64,000 nucleotides of DNA. Origin: Acanthococcus lagerstroemiae. Taxonomy: Eukaryota > Arthropoda > Insecta > Hemiptera > Eriococcidae. Position numbers and translations under genes: made by a program. The first letter of the stretch is position 1, and each line of letters opens with the position of its first letter. Below the pieces are notes generated by a model. It saw only the letters and a program-made list of their open reading frames with translations, was not told the origin of the DNA and ran no database searches. Of the stretch, positions 1-10,521 are shown one piece after another. The stretch covers positions 71,660,101 to 71,724,100 of the forward strand of contig CM063106.1 in assembly GCA_031841125.1 (NCBI GenBank). The letters run 5' to 3'.

Positions 1-437
1 AAAAGTATTGCATCGATGTGTATCTTTCATTCTCTATGTGTGATATACAAAGTAAAAATAGTAGTTTCTTGAAACAGGAAATGAATTGAAAATTTGGTTT
101 CTCTTTGGAGATGCTCTAGAAAGTGATACTGATATTTTTGTAAATTTGTTACTCTTTAATCGTTGTGATGCACATTTGCAAAAGTTCGGCGACATTTTGT
201 ATATTACATTCCGCCATCCACTTTGTTTTACTCCCTTCATTTACAATAATTATTGGGGTAAAGTTCAATTCAGCATAAATAGAAGTTTTTCGACCTGCTT
301 TACTCATTCTAATACAGTGTACTTCAATACTTTAAACAACTTATTTGAGAAACTTATTTTCCGAAACCATCTGAGATCTGATCATTATCTTATTTACCTA
401 CCATCTTCATTGCTTTGAATATTTAATTTTTTGACTA
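1..437. other. AT-rich stretch, no gene seen
   Basis: Short open frames occur on both strands, but none has a recognisable motif, splice pattern or codon bias. I see nothing functional here. Confidence 0.5.
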
Positions 438-711
438 CAGTAAAACGCCGGTTAACCGGACGCCAACCATCCGGAACGCTCAAAAAAAAATTAGGATGCC
501 GATTTCTACGCAAAACCAAAACCGCTTTTTTTATTTCTTTCTAGTCTAGCTTATTCAGTCTATAAAGGTTTCCTGGATAAATCAGGAAATTCTGAAACCA
601 ATGAGCTAATTTTTTGGGCTATTTTGCTTCAAAATGTGTTTTCCTCTATAAAATAGCATATGTTTCGGTTATCCGAAAAGCCTCTGGTCCCGAATAATCG
701 GTGTTTTACTG
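438..711. mobile_element. pogo/Tigger-like MITE
   Basis: A 274-bp non-autonomous element. The left end reads CAGTAAAACGCCGGTTAACC, and the complement of the right end reads CAGTAAAACACCGATTATTC, so the terminal inverted repeats are about 20 bp and imperfect. CAGT starts with an adjoining TA are typical of the pogo/Tigger branch of Tc1/mariner. A TA lies next to the left end; the right end is followed by TT, so one copy of the target duplication appears mutated. There is no coding capacity. Confidence 0.7.
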
Positions 712-780
712 TTTTCTTTACAATTCTTTACATTCTTTACTGTAAAGAATTAAAATTATGTAAAGTTGACAACCCTGGAG

Positions 781-1175
781 ATAGGCTAGTCTTCAATTTT
801 TCAGACTGGGTAACATCGCGTTTTGCGTACTTTTTTTAATTTGGTTAGTTGGTTTTTGGTTAGTGACCATGTTTGGGCGCCGTACGTTGCTACTCTGGTC
901 CAAATTTTTTCTTTTGTTTTGATTTTCATGTTACTTTTGAAGACGTTTGTGAAGGTCCAAAAGGTTTTCCATGAGTTTGCTTTCCTCATTTCAACTATGT
1001 TTTGATTTCGCTTCCTAAAAGATATTATCTGTTCTAAATACTTACAATTGTCGACTGGTTCTAAGTTTGTTCTACTGGGTGCACAAGTTCTGTCAGTACT
1101 GTTACTACTTCTCATAATTTTTGATTTCCCTATATTTATTTCTAGTCCCACTTTAGCACCTTCATGTGCATCCCC
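781..1175 (-). pseudogene. LINE reverse transcriptase, C-terminal fragment
   Basis: The minus strand encodes about 116 residues typical of the region just after the reverse transcriptase palm in non-LTR retrotransposons of the endonuclease-reverse transcriptase kind: a GLEINIGKSK stretch, then a degenerate YLGQ-type motif (KYLEQIISF), then NSWKTFWTF and a YGAQTWSLTKNQ motif. The catalytic FADD box and everything upstream are missing, so this is a 5'-truncated dead copy. The nearest relatives in the window are the fragments around 14.5-15.2 and 15.5-19.5 kb, which show the same motif order. Confidence 0.8.
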
Positions 1176-2873
1176 ATACGCTCCACCAAAATTGGCTTAC
1201 GATTGGTACGGTGGTAGCCTGCGAAACTGATTTTCCCAGTGGCTTGTTTGGTCCAACTTCCCCCCTGAGTATATCCCATCCAACCCAGAACCTGTTATAT
1301 TCTACGAAATGGTCATAAGTGTGTTCCTTCATAATACCACACATGTTTAGTTCATATTACATGCTGAGCAAGTACGCACCTAATTGGTAACAGCGTTCAG
1401 TGATATAGCTCATGCCTGGAGGGGTCTTACCTCATATTACTGTAACAACCCCCCTTTCACTAACGAAGGTTCCTGTTTCCTCACCACCTTCTTCAGGAAC
1501 GAGAATGGTATGTTGGTAGAATCTCAGGCACGTCTCGCCGTTCGGTACATCACATCTTGTCGCAATTGTATTCTCAACTTCTGCACATCAAGTTTCACTT
1601 TTCCACGATGGTGTTGGAAGGGGACGGGGACTCGCATCCAACCAGAAGCTGTGTTCTCGATTTTCATGCCATCAGTGGCACTGTGGCACCTACTTTTCTA
1701 ACTACCTTTCTGTATGATTCATGTTTTCCTCGCAATTTAGTCGAACGCCATTGATCTGCGAAATGACCTACTCAACAGACCGGCTGTATAACGTCATTTC
1801 GATCGTGTATCGCCCAGTCACAAACGGAAATATGTAGCAATACGTGGGACTCTCCGAGTTCGCGAAAAGAAAAGTATGCGCACCGAACATACGCTATTAT
1901 GCGCAAAAAGTAGCCTGAAGAGTCTTCTTCGTCCACGCAAAATGCGCTGCATGAGAATGTACTTCTGTCCGAAAGGAATGATACCGAATTGTACGGACGT
2001 CGTATTTCTCTTGTCTCGGTGGTTGGCGTTCGCCATACTGACCACACGGTTTTTACACTGTGCAGTGGTCACCGATGCACAGGTTATACATACCCTGCTC
2101 TCCGCCCAGATATGCTGCTCTCAAGTTGGTGTTTTTTTGATGATTTCATCGCCACGGGATATTCGCATCGGTATGACACAGATTAAAAGCGTGTTTACTC
2201 CGCGATCTGGTTGCTGCTGGTGGCCGCTTGTAGGTGTCAGATGCTGTGCACTCTCGGTTCCCGTTCTACCCCTACGTCAGTTGACCGCGTGGCTGGCCGA
2301 TTCGCGCGGATCGCGGTCGCCATCTTCACAGCGCCTAGGAAATTTCAAAGTAACGTGAACGAAATCGGAACGAAGGTTCGGCCGGTTTCGAAATTCTACG
2401 CGTATCCGCGGTCTAAGAATAAGGTCTAAGGTGTTCAAGCCGTCGAGCTCCGATCTTCTTTTGGTTGGAGGCACAGACAGGGTGCGACACGAGAATCCCC
2501 CATCTTGTTTACATTGCGAAGTCAGGTCGATGTATGATGAACGGGGATCTGTAAGTGCGAAGATGTAGTTTAGTTTGGGGTGAAAAAACCTCATCCCCAA
2601 AAGTGGGGTAGGAAGGTTTCACTAACTTCTGAATTTCAAACGGAAACATACCGAAGAAAGTCTGAACATAGAGGTTTTTTGAGTCGCTTGTTTCAATAAT
2701 TCAAGCAGAGTTTCAAATCTGATCGCACTTTGTGCCCCAAATTCGACTTTTCTCTCATATTGGGGGTCGAACTGACTTTGCTGAAAAAATTGACGAGGTA
2801 TTGTCACTTTATGGTTTTCGAAGTGAAGCTTCTCCACACAGGCTCATAGTTAGCATAGAAAAAGCAAGGGGTC
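1176..2873. other. Unassigned stretch
   Basis: About 1.7 kb without a recognisable gene. The part from about 1780 to 2450 has more CpG and a higher G+C content than its surroundings and several overlapping open frames on both strands, none with known motifs. It may be unique host DNA or an old element; I cannot tell which. Confidence 0.4.
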
Positions 2874-3060
2874 TGGTTGACTGAGTGGGTAGCGCGCTGG
2901 TCTCGGAATCCGGAGATTCCGGGTTTGAGCCTAACTCGCTACATTTCGACATAGACCGGGTTTTCGGCAAGTGGCGAAGCGAGCTAAGACAACCCTAACA
3001 GCCTTCCCGACTCTCTGAAGTAATGCTCAAAAGGGCGGATTCCAGGGCTCGGGTTGAGAA
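2874..3060 (+). mobile_element. tRNA-derived SINE-like repeat
   Basis: The first about 75 bases look like a tRNA gene turned SINE head: an A-box-like TGAGTGGGTAGCGCGCTGG, an anticodon-loop-like TCTCGGAATCC, the stem pair GGAATCCGGAGATTCC, and a B-box-like GGGTTTGAGCC. A tRNA-unrelated body of about 110 bp follows. The acceptor stem does not pair well, so it is unlikely to be a working tRNA. RNA polymerase III internal promoters of this kind drive SINEs. No clear target duplication was found, and the right end merges into the start of the next foldback element. Confidence 0.6.
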
Positions 3061-3081
3061 CAACTGTTAGAAAAGGAAAAA

Positions 3082-4680
3082 ATATAGAAAACGTGAAACG
3101 AACACGAACGCGGAAACATGCAACGGAAGTGACGTAGTAACGCTCCACCCACATTTAGTGAGATATAGAGCGAAAGTGAGAGGAAGAGAGAGCGCGTATG
3201 TGAAACCAGACTGCTTCTCCTCCATACCTCCATTAGCAGGTTTCAGTGCACACACCTACCGACAGTTGTAGCAACTCACACAGAGCAAAAGAGGCTTCGT
3301 TTCCGATATCTCACAAATACTTTTAGTGGAGGGGATAAATGATTTCAATAATCTCATTAGATTTCTGTTCCGAGTCAGAGCTGCCAAATCCAGATCGGCT
3401 CCTTACAATAGGCAAAAGTGATCCGACGTGAGAAATGAAAAAAATGTCGTAAGGGGGACTATTTGGGGTAGTGGATTCGAAAATGCAATCAAATTTCCGA
3501 TCTGATCCGGATTTAAGCCCGAATTTGACTTTCTCGCTTACAAAAGGGACCAAAATTTACCTTTTTGAAGCAATGGAACAAAGTATCTGCCAGAATATGT
3601 TTTTCCTTCTTTTTTTCACTGATTGCTGATTTCGAAAATTCAATCAGATTCCTGCTCTAACCACAATTTAAGCTCCTTGATCCTATTTAGATTCTTTTCG
3701 ATGGACGAAACTGACCCGACTGGGAAAATCGAACCAAAAGTTTTGGAGCAGAAGTTTAGGGTTTTGACATGGTCCTGTTTGGAATCCCGAATTCTAAATT
3801 TCACACTCGGGAGGGAGCTTAATTGACTCGATTTGAAGAATTCATCAAACTATCGACACCCTCAAAAAGGGGCTATGGCACTAATTCGATTTAAAAAAAA
3901 AACAAAAAAAAAACTGAACTGAATCTTGAGATATTTGCTTTTCTACTGGAGGGGGGCATTGATTTTAAGTATTCCACTGCAGTTCAAGTTTCTCTTTAAT
4001 TTCAGCCGACGTAATCAACGTTTACATTTGTTTAACTAGACTTGTCAGGAAAATCAAGGAAATATCAGAACGAATTTGGAGCATTTTTCATGCCTTCTCG
4101 GACAAAGAAACGGTTCCATTCTAAAGAGAACTCCAAATTCTGAGATATTGCGCTTAAAAATATGGAAAAATATAAAATATAAAATTTAAAAAAAAAAAAA
4201 CACTCTAAAACAGTCATTTTAAAAACGTAATCGATAGTTTTGGTGGCACCTTAAATCCGAACCCTTTAGTTATGACCGTCGTAACAGTGGCGCCCACCAT
4301 GGTTGAGTTTCTGGCAGATACTGAGAACTTCCAGGGTGGTTGGGTGGGTGAGTGGTGAGGAGCGAGAGGTGGGAGGGATTGCAATGTTCAGGACGAATTA
4401 TAAACAAGTGGAAAAGTTTAAAAATGTATGAGATGCCGGGAGTCACCCGACAGAAGTAGAGCTTCTTTCGCATTGTGAGAATTGTTACATCAGTCGGTAG
4501 GTGCGTGTACTGAATGTTATCTGACAAAAACTGTTAACGGAGATGTGGTGGGAAAGCAGTCTGGTTTCACATAGACGCTCTCTCTTTCTTTCGCTCTCTG
4601 TCTCACTAAATGTGGATGGAGTGTTACTACGTCACTTCCGTTGCATGTTTTCGCGTTTGTTTCATTTTTTTAATGTTAAC
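3082..4680. mobile_element. Foldback element with about 190-bp inverted arms
   Basis: The left arm (about 3090-3275) and the right arm (about 4490-4676) are inverted copies. Shared blocks are CATGCAACGGAAGTGACGTA, CACTAAATGTGG in complement, GTGAAACCAGACTGCTT and CACACCTACCGAC. The about 1.2 kb between them is AT-rich and has only short frames and poly-A runs. The arms carry a purine-rich GAGAGGAAGAGAGAGCGC tract. The outer borders are not sharp and no target duplication is certain. It has no transposase, so it would depend on another element. Confidence 0.65.
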
Positions 4681-5783
4681 TACCCATCCTGAACATGCCT
4701 AAAGAAGCTTCGATTCAAAAAATGACATTTGTGGTTGAGGGGAGGCAAAGAATAGAGGCTGATTCGGATAATTTTCAAAACAAGAAGGTGCTACTGAATC
4801 GCAATAATGTCAGGAAGATTATCAACGAGTAGTAATAATTTTAAAAACTAAAAAAAAAAAAATTGTAATAATTTGATAAAATTGAATATTGAACTTGATT
4901 CAATAATCAGTGTTAACGGTAGTACTAAAATAAGGTAGTTTGAAGTCAGAATTAGGATTACACTGTACTACTGTCACATAATGTCCATTTGCAATCAACC
5001 ACCACTCCCTAACAAACACACGTGAGGAAGTTGCGTGATCAATATTGATATTTCTTATCCTTTAACACGAGAAGCAAAGGTCGTTCTCGTCTTATGACGA
5101 TTCCACCTGTTAGTTTGTTTCGATCACTGTTTTAATTTGTATCCAGAGTTATAGAAAAATAATTTCAATAAGAATTTACCCTCAAATAGGTAATTCTAAA
5201 TTATTCAAGATTCAAAATATCAAATCATTGCCGATACATTCCTTATGAAAGTGAATTACTTACTTGGTCACTCAAACTAAACAGGTTCTCAACTCTGTCA
5301 CCTGCTGTCAACCACTTCGATACCGAGTCCCAGTGTCTGCAGAAAAAAGATTTGTGGCGCCACTACCTTAGGACCTTTTTCTTTTAGTGATCAGCTTTGT
5401 TCTTGACTCTAGATCAAAGATCTTCTAATCTCTGATTCTCATTTTTATCACCTTTCGATTTCCTCTTTCAGTTGATACCCAAATTGTTTTATGATAGGGA
5501 ATATTTTAGCATATTTCTGGATTTTTAGAGAAAATTTTAGCATATTTGACAAAAATAGAAGTATATTACATTTTTGAATGTATGGAGTTATGTATACCAC
5601 CGGATAAGGCTATATGAGTAGAACACGATGAAAAAAATTTTTCATTAAAGACAGCCAACTCAGCGAGATATTAATTCTCAAAAATCAGCTGTAAACGGCG
5701 ATGCTGTACGTAACATTTCCTTCTAACGGGAGTATCTCGAAAGTACACAAATATCGCTTGGTTGGGTTTTGCATATTAGGGTC
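4681..5783. other. AT-rich stretch, no gene seen
   Basis: I see only poly-A runs and short random frames. The segment around 5500-5560 has two copies of an ATTTTAGCATATTT motif close together, and nothing else of note. Confidence 0.4.
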
Positions 5784-6021
5784 CATATGAAGAGCTTCCC
5801 GTGAAAACGACATGAATCTATTTTGAAATTCCGACTTCGCCGCCAGATTGCAGCATAATATTACTGCTGTTTGGCTGGATGAACTGCCGCGGGTGTATAA
5901 ACAGATTTTGCCTTATTCTAAGCGCGTTAGTGTCAAGAGTGTAACAGTTGCGGATATAGCCCTACCTAGCGGTGAAGTCGGAATTTCAAAATGGACTAAT
6001 GTCGTTTTCACGGGAAGCTTG
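5784..6021. repeat. Short inverted repeat, MITE-like
   Basis: The segments 5787-5842 and 5966-6017 are inverted copies about 50 bp long. Each carries TTCCCGTGAAAACGACAT or its complement, followed by GAAATTCCGACTTC or its complement. The loop is about 125 bp. It would form a strong hairpin in single-stranded form. No coding potential and no confirmed target duplication, so the outer limits are approximate. Confidence 0.6.
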
Positions 6022-6270
6022 AAAATATTAAAACAGAACATAGGATGGATCGCATAGATACCGTCCGTCAGTACCGAATTGTTTTAGGTTCACGTCTCTA
6101 TCATTCAACGCCAGAGCGCAGCTCTCGTTTGAAGACTTGCAGCTGAGCATTTTCGCCCGCCTGACCAGGTGAATCGTCATATATTGGCTAAAAAAATTTC
6201 GGATTTTTGAGCGCGACCTAGTTAAGAAGTTGCCTTTGCTTAAAAAGAATTAAAAAATTTCTAAGGGATT

Positions 6271-6448
6271 CATTCCCCCTATGACACCGCACCCCAGCCC
6301 CGGAAACTACCCTTTCGAGTATCGCTTTAAGGCCGGACCCAAGTCTCCATTTCGCCGTGCCGCAACCGATGTGCGCGTCCTGCAAGGGCCACCATGGGGT
6401 TCCCTACTGACCGAGATCCGCGCTCCCTGGGCACTCGCCTGGAAGTCC
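6271..6448 (+). mobile_element. SINE-like insertion with 10-bp target duplication
   Basis: A 178-bp G+C-rich insertion flanked on both sides by the same 10 bases, CTAAGGGATT (6261-6270 and 6449-6458). Without it, the left arm of the surrounding foldback element lines up with the inverted right arm near 10385-10400, which lacks the insertion. Its core GACACCGCACCCC ... CCGGAAACTACCC ... GAGTATCGC recurs at about 13420-13600, 34722-34840, 50850-50945 and 57430-57640. The variable-length target duplication suggests LINE-assisted insertion. No convincing B box was found. Confidence 0.7.
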
Positions 6449-6966
6449 CTAAGGGATTTGTCCTTGAAGTTATGTAATATGTACTATAGGGCTGAAAATT
6501 GAATGTTACGCAGTACCTTAAAAATGCTGGTTATGAAAAATCTATACATCTTTGATTTAGTTAATGCACAAATTTTGCCTATCTGTGAAATTGAAGGCGC
6601 CCAAGTACCTACAATATTTTGTTGCTTTATAACACCTTCTCTATGGCAGGTAAACAAAATTTACGCATAACTTAAACAGTATTAATGATTGAGATCTACA
6701 AAATGAGTTATGTACAAATTTTACCTATCTGCAATATTGAAGACGCTATAAAGTGACAAAGTATTGTAAGTGTTTAGCGCCTTCAATTTCACAGATAGAC
6801 AAAAGTTGAATGTAATTTTTGTTATTACTCTTAATTAGTAGAACTAAAGAGCCTACGAGCAAATTTGGTCCATCTCGCATATTGAAGGCGATAGACCATT
6901 GAATAAAAGTACTGGTAAAAATCAAAGCTTTGAAAGAAATGAAGTACGGTATGAGCATCAGTAAAA

Positions 6967-7545
6967 TTAAACAAGCAGCTAGCTGCTAGTAGAGGGTCGG
7001 CTCTCCACTAAAAAAATAGAGACTAATCTTCCATCTCTTATTGGCGATCATTGGAAAAGATATCAGGGAAAATACCTATTGGTAATCATGTTTGAAGTCT
7101 TTTAAGTTCCCGAATATAAGAGCTGATAGATAAATGGTAATTGGGAGGACATACACACGCACTAACAGCACATGGAAAGTTCAAAAGGCTTCAGACTGCG
7201 AAGCTGCAGACTCCGCAACATTTGCACTGCGACCAGCTGGTCGAAGATTTAATCCGATTTCTAATTTCTGAAGAGCAATAAATTGATCAACAGATAAAAC
7301 ACCAATACTACCCCTAGTCGACCCTAAAAACATCAAATGATTAGCAAACAATAAATTATCCACTTCTAAGGGAATGACAACAACATAATATTCACGCTAG
7401 CAGATTCTCTGTTCAATGGATAATAATTACGCATACACGTACTATGACTGATTTGTTTGAATAATGTTACACAAGACAATTCGTACAAACATAATGTTCA
7501 CTTCAACATACTGAATACTGATTTACTAATAACGTCTTTTCGCTT
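6967..7545 (-). repeat. Dispersed about 580-bp repeat, copy 1
   Basis: This segment is closely matched, in reverse complement, by 37065-37648. It starts at a perfect palindrome AGCAGCTAGCTGCT next to AAACA and continues through long shared blocks such as AAAAACATCAAATGATTAGC and TATTCACGCTAGCAGATTCT. A roughly 60-bp piece of the same end also lies at about 24412-24475. It has no coding potential and sits between the two arms of a larger foldback element, so it was probably inserted there. Confidence 0.75.
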
Positions 7546-7798
7546 CTCGCTTCTAACTGCTAACTCTCATCTCAGGTTCAGCGTTACATACAAACGTAGG
7601 AAGAACTAATATGTGAAATGAAATTATTTCGATTGCAATAGGCTCAACTACTATAGTAGCCAACCTTAAAAAACAAGTAATAAGGCTAAATTACCCGAAA
7701 AATCTTTTTGTTACTTGAATTCCGAATAATTTTTCCTGTAAAATCAGTGAAATTGAACATTTTTATTTTAAATTAAAAAAAGAAAAAGAAAAAGCGTG

Positions 7799-8305
7799 TT
7801 ATGAAAGGGGAAACGGGGAAAACACACAGACTGGTTGGACATATCCTGGAAGCAAAAATATTTGAATTCTTTGGTTTGGCCGCTGAATGGTTGAACTAAT
7901 GCAATAATACTGCTTAGTATAGTTTGTCGTACAGTTGAGTTTATCAAACATGGCGCCAAACGTAACTTTTTTAACGTCTAGCATAGTCGACAGAATGTAT
8001 CCAAAAAATTCGTTATCTATTGTAAGAAAGCTAGGGATAACGATAAGACACACTATAACTCCACCCCAACACAGGAGCGAACAAATATTGAATTTTTTGT
8101 ATGGCCTGTATCTGAGAGAAAGATTTTTTTCCAACATTTTCCCCGACATTGGGTCTAATTTTGTTCCATTTAGTCCAAAAATGAACCACTGTTGATATTT
8201 TGTTGTAAGAATAATCTTAACCCATACCGCTATTCTTTTGAAGTTTTGATTTTTACCAGTACTTTTATTCAATGGTTTACCGCCTGCAATATGCGAGTAA
8301 ACCAA
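7799..8305 (-). CDS. Unrecognised 168-codon open frame
   Basis: A 168-residue minus-strand frame. I do not recognise it. The first residues come from the repeat arm of the surrounding foldback element, so the listed start is not trustworthy. The central part has a hydrophobic run of about 20 residues (WGGVIVCLIVIPSFL) that could be a membrane segment, followed by a Cys- and Tyr-containing tail. No splice sites are obvious. It may be a leftover of a captured gene, part of the element, or a chance frame in AT-rich DNA; chance is quite possible. Confidence 0.25.
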   Translation of the reverse strand: MVYSHIAGGKPLNKSTGKNQNFKRIAVWVKIILTTKYQQWFIFGLNGTKLDPMSGKMLEKNLSLRYRPYKKFNICSLLCWGGVIVCLIVIPSFLTIDNEFFGYILSTMLDVKKVTFGAMFDKLNCTTNYTKQYYCISSTIQRPNQRIQIFLLPGYVQPVCVFSPFPLS

Positions 8306-8559
8306 ATTTCCACATCATCTTTTTTGATAGTATTCATCGCGACCTTACACATTAGTTCATATACAAAATTTTCATATCTCAAACTGAAGGCGCTATAAAG
8401 CAGCAAGGTATTATAAGTGCTTTAGCGCCTTCAATATTGCAGATAGATAAAATTTGTGCATAACTCATTTGTAGATCTCAATTATTACTACTGTTAAGGT
8501 TATATTATGTGAATTTCGTCTATCTGTCATATGGAAGGCGCTATAAAGCAACACGTTAT

Positions 8560-9777
8560 AATAATAATAATAGAGTATATTTTAATTCCCTCTGTCACAG
8601 CCGGTTGGCCAATTACGACAGAGGGAATGATAGCAAAGAAAAAAATAGATGAAATAGAAAAAAAAGAAAAAAAACGAACTAGAAATAGAACAAACGAGAC
8701 TTAAATAAAAGAAAAATAAACAAAAAAAAACAGAAAAGTAGGGGGAAAATACAGGGCCGGCAAACGAAAAACGAAACGATAACGAAGGACTAACAAATAT
8801 AATAACGAAAACAAAACAAAAAAAATGATGATAATGAAATAACGTAAACGATAACGAAGAAAAAATGATAATTTTTGTGACAAAATAAAAAGACGATAAC
8901 GAAGAAACGATTTTTGTTTTGTTCGCCAGCCCTAAAATAAGGAAAAAAGAAAGAAAGAAAAAAAAACCTGGATGCCTTCCCTGACGTGCCGCGCCGACCT
9001 CATTTCATTATCTTAAATCCGGAAACCTGGACCTCTTTATATTTCTTGCTACTGTTCACTCCACCCAGGTCCTTTTGGAGGGCTGTCTTAATCGAATAGC
9101 TGAGTAATGTGCTGCTTGAATTTTGATATGCCATTTGAATCCAGGATATCTAGTTTGTCGTGAATTCTACTAGTATCATTGTACAGTCTCATGACTCTGT
9201 TGAAGGGAGCGTTTAAGTAGTAATTTGTGCTGGAGCGCTCTGGTTCAAGTAAATTAGTTTTCCTGCTATGAAAACTTGGCACGCGAATTTTGATTTTTCC
9301 TAGTAAGGATGGTTCAGATATTTTATTATTGATTATGCCGTGCAGGAAATTTATTGAGGCAATATCCCTTCTTCCATGTAAACTTTTCATTTCATACCCT
9401 TGGAGTAATTCAGTATAAGTGATTGAGTTTGAGTAGTACAAAAATTGCTTATAATACAAATATTTTAGAAATCGTTTCTGTACTTTCTCTATTACTTTTA
9501 TTGTGTCAACTGCGGCCGGATTCCACACAACCGAAGCAAATTCCAAATGTGATCTTACGAGTGAATAATACAGCTTTTTTAAAGTCTCAGTTTTTGTAAA
9601 ATTTTTCGAATTTCGTATAACAAATCCCAGCATTCTACAGGCGGTGTCCACTTTTTGGTTTATATGACTTTTAAATGTCAATCTATGATCAAGTAAGACC
9701 CCCAAGTCCCTAATTTGAGTTACTGACTTAACTGCAATACCATTTATCCTATAATTAGCTTGCACTGGTTTGATTGA
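8560..9777 (-). mobile_element. 5'-truncated LINE with GTTAT target duplication
   Basis: A minus-strand non-LTR retrotransposon inserted into one hairpin unit of the surrounding array. GTTAT lies on both sides (8555-8559 and 9778-9782), and taking the LINE out restores the array unit. The 3' end is a (TTA)n tail, seen as ATAATAATAATAATA on the + strand. About 500 bp of A-rich 3' untranslated sequence (8575-9087), with repeated AACGATAACGAAG motifs, precede the coding part. The 5' side is cut just upstream of residue 1 of the remaining frame. Confidence 0.85.
9088..9765 (-). pseudogene. LINE reverse transcriptase C-terminal domain
   Basis: 225 residues open without a stop. The order of motifs matches the thumb and C-terminal part of a Jockey/CR1-type LINE polymerase: DLGVLLDHRLTFKSHI near residue 20, then YYSLVRSHLEFASVVWNP near residue 67, then IEKVQKRFLKYLYYK near residue 90. 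The catalytic palm with FADD is absent because of 5' truncation. The open frame and the intact target duplication suggest a fairly recent insertion. Related N-terminal palm pieces of a similar LINE occur at 48.6-49.3 kb. Confidence 0.85.
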
Positions 9778-10521
9778 GTTATTGTAAGTGCTTTAGCGCC
9801 TTCGATATGGCAGATAGGCAAAATTTGTACATAACTTATTTTGTAGATCTCAATTATTACTACTGGTAAGGTTGTATGTGAATTTTGTCTGTCTGCCATA
9901 CTGAAGGCGCTATAAAGCAACAAAGTATTGTAAGTGCTTTAGCGCCTTCAGTATTGTAGATGGGCAAGATTTGTATAGAACTTATGTGTAGATCTCAATT
10001 ATTACTACTTTTAAGGTTATAATATGCAAATTTCGTCTATTTGTCTTACCGAAGGCGCTATAAAGCAACAAGTTATTGTAAGTGCTTAAGCGCCTTCAAT
10101 ATTGCAGATATGCAATATTTGTACATAACTCATTTTGTAGATCTCAATTATTACTGCTGTTAAGGTTATGTGTGAATTTTGCCTGCCTGCCATACTGAAG
10201 GCGCTATAAAGCAATAAAATATTGTAAGTGCTGTAGCGCCATCAGTTTCACAGTTAGGCAAAAGTTGTACACGAACCAATTTAAAGTTCGCGATTCATAC
10301 TATTGGAAAGATCATGTAAAAATTTTGAATAACTGGCATTTTTAAGGCGCTGTGTAACATTCAATTTTCAGCTCTGTAGTATATAATTTCGAAGACAAGT
10401 CGCTGAGGGAAAATTTACAAATTTAAAAGAAAATTTTTTCAACATTTTTCTTCACCAAAGGCAACTTTTTACCTGGGTTGCATTAGAAGTTTCGAAATTT
10501 TTTGTTGACGATCCACCCTAT

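Larger units (their letters stand above)
6164..10521. mobile_element. Large foldback element with hairpin array and nested insertions
   Basis: The outer sequences face each other: AGGTGAATCGTCA at the left and the complement of TGACGATCCACCCT at the right. Inward, both sides share AGTTGCCTTTG and then GCTGAAAATTGAATGTTAC (left near 6491, right near 10350, inverted). The interior holds a roughly 150-bp unit whose core is a hairpin, AAGGCGCTATAAAGCA paired with TGCTTTAGCGCCTT, seen near 6590, 6735, 8390, 8535/9790 (split by a LINE), 9905, 10050 and 10200. Four insertions are nested inside: a SINE-like repeat (6271-6448), a dispersed repeat (6967-7545), unexplained DNA with a 168-codon frame, and a LINE (8560-9777). 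No transposase is present and the target duplication is not resolved. Confidence 0.65.

Noticed and set aside
6281..6450. Shared peptide PGNYPFEYR in frames at 6.3 and 13.5 kb, suggesting a gene family
   Set aside because: The other three copies of the same repeat do not keep this frame, and copy 1 has a target duplication. The similarity is that of a mobile repeat.
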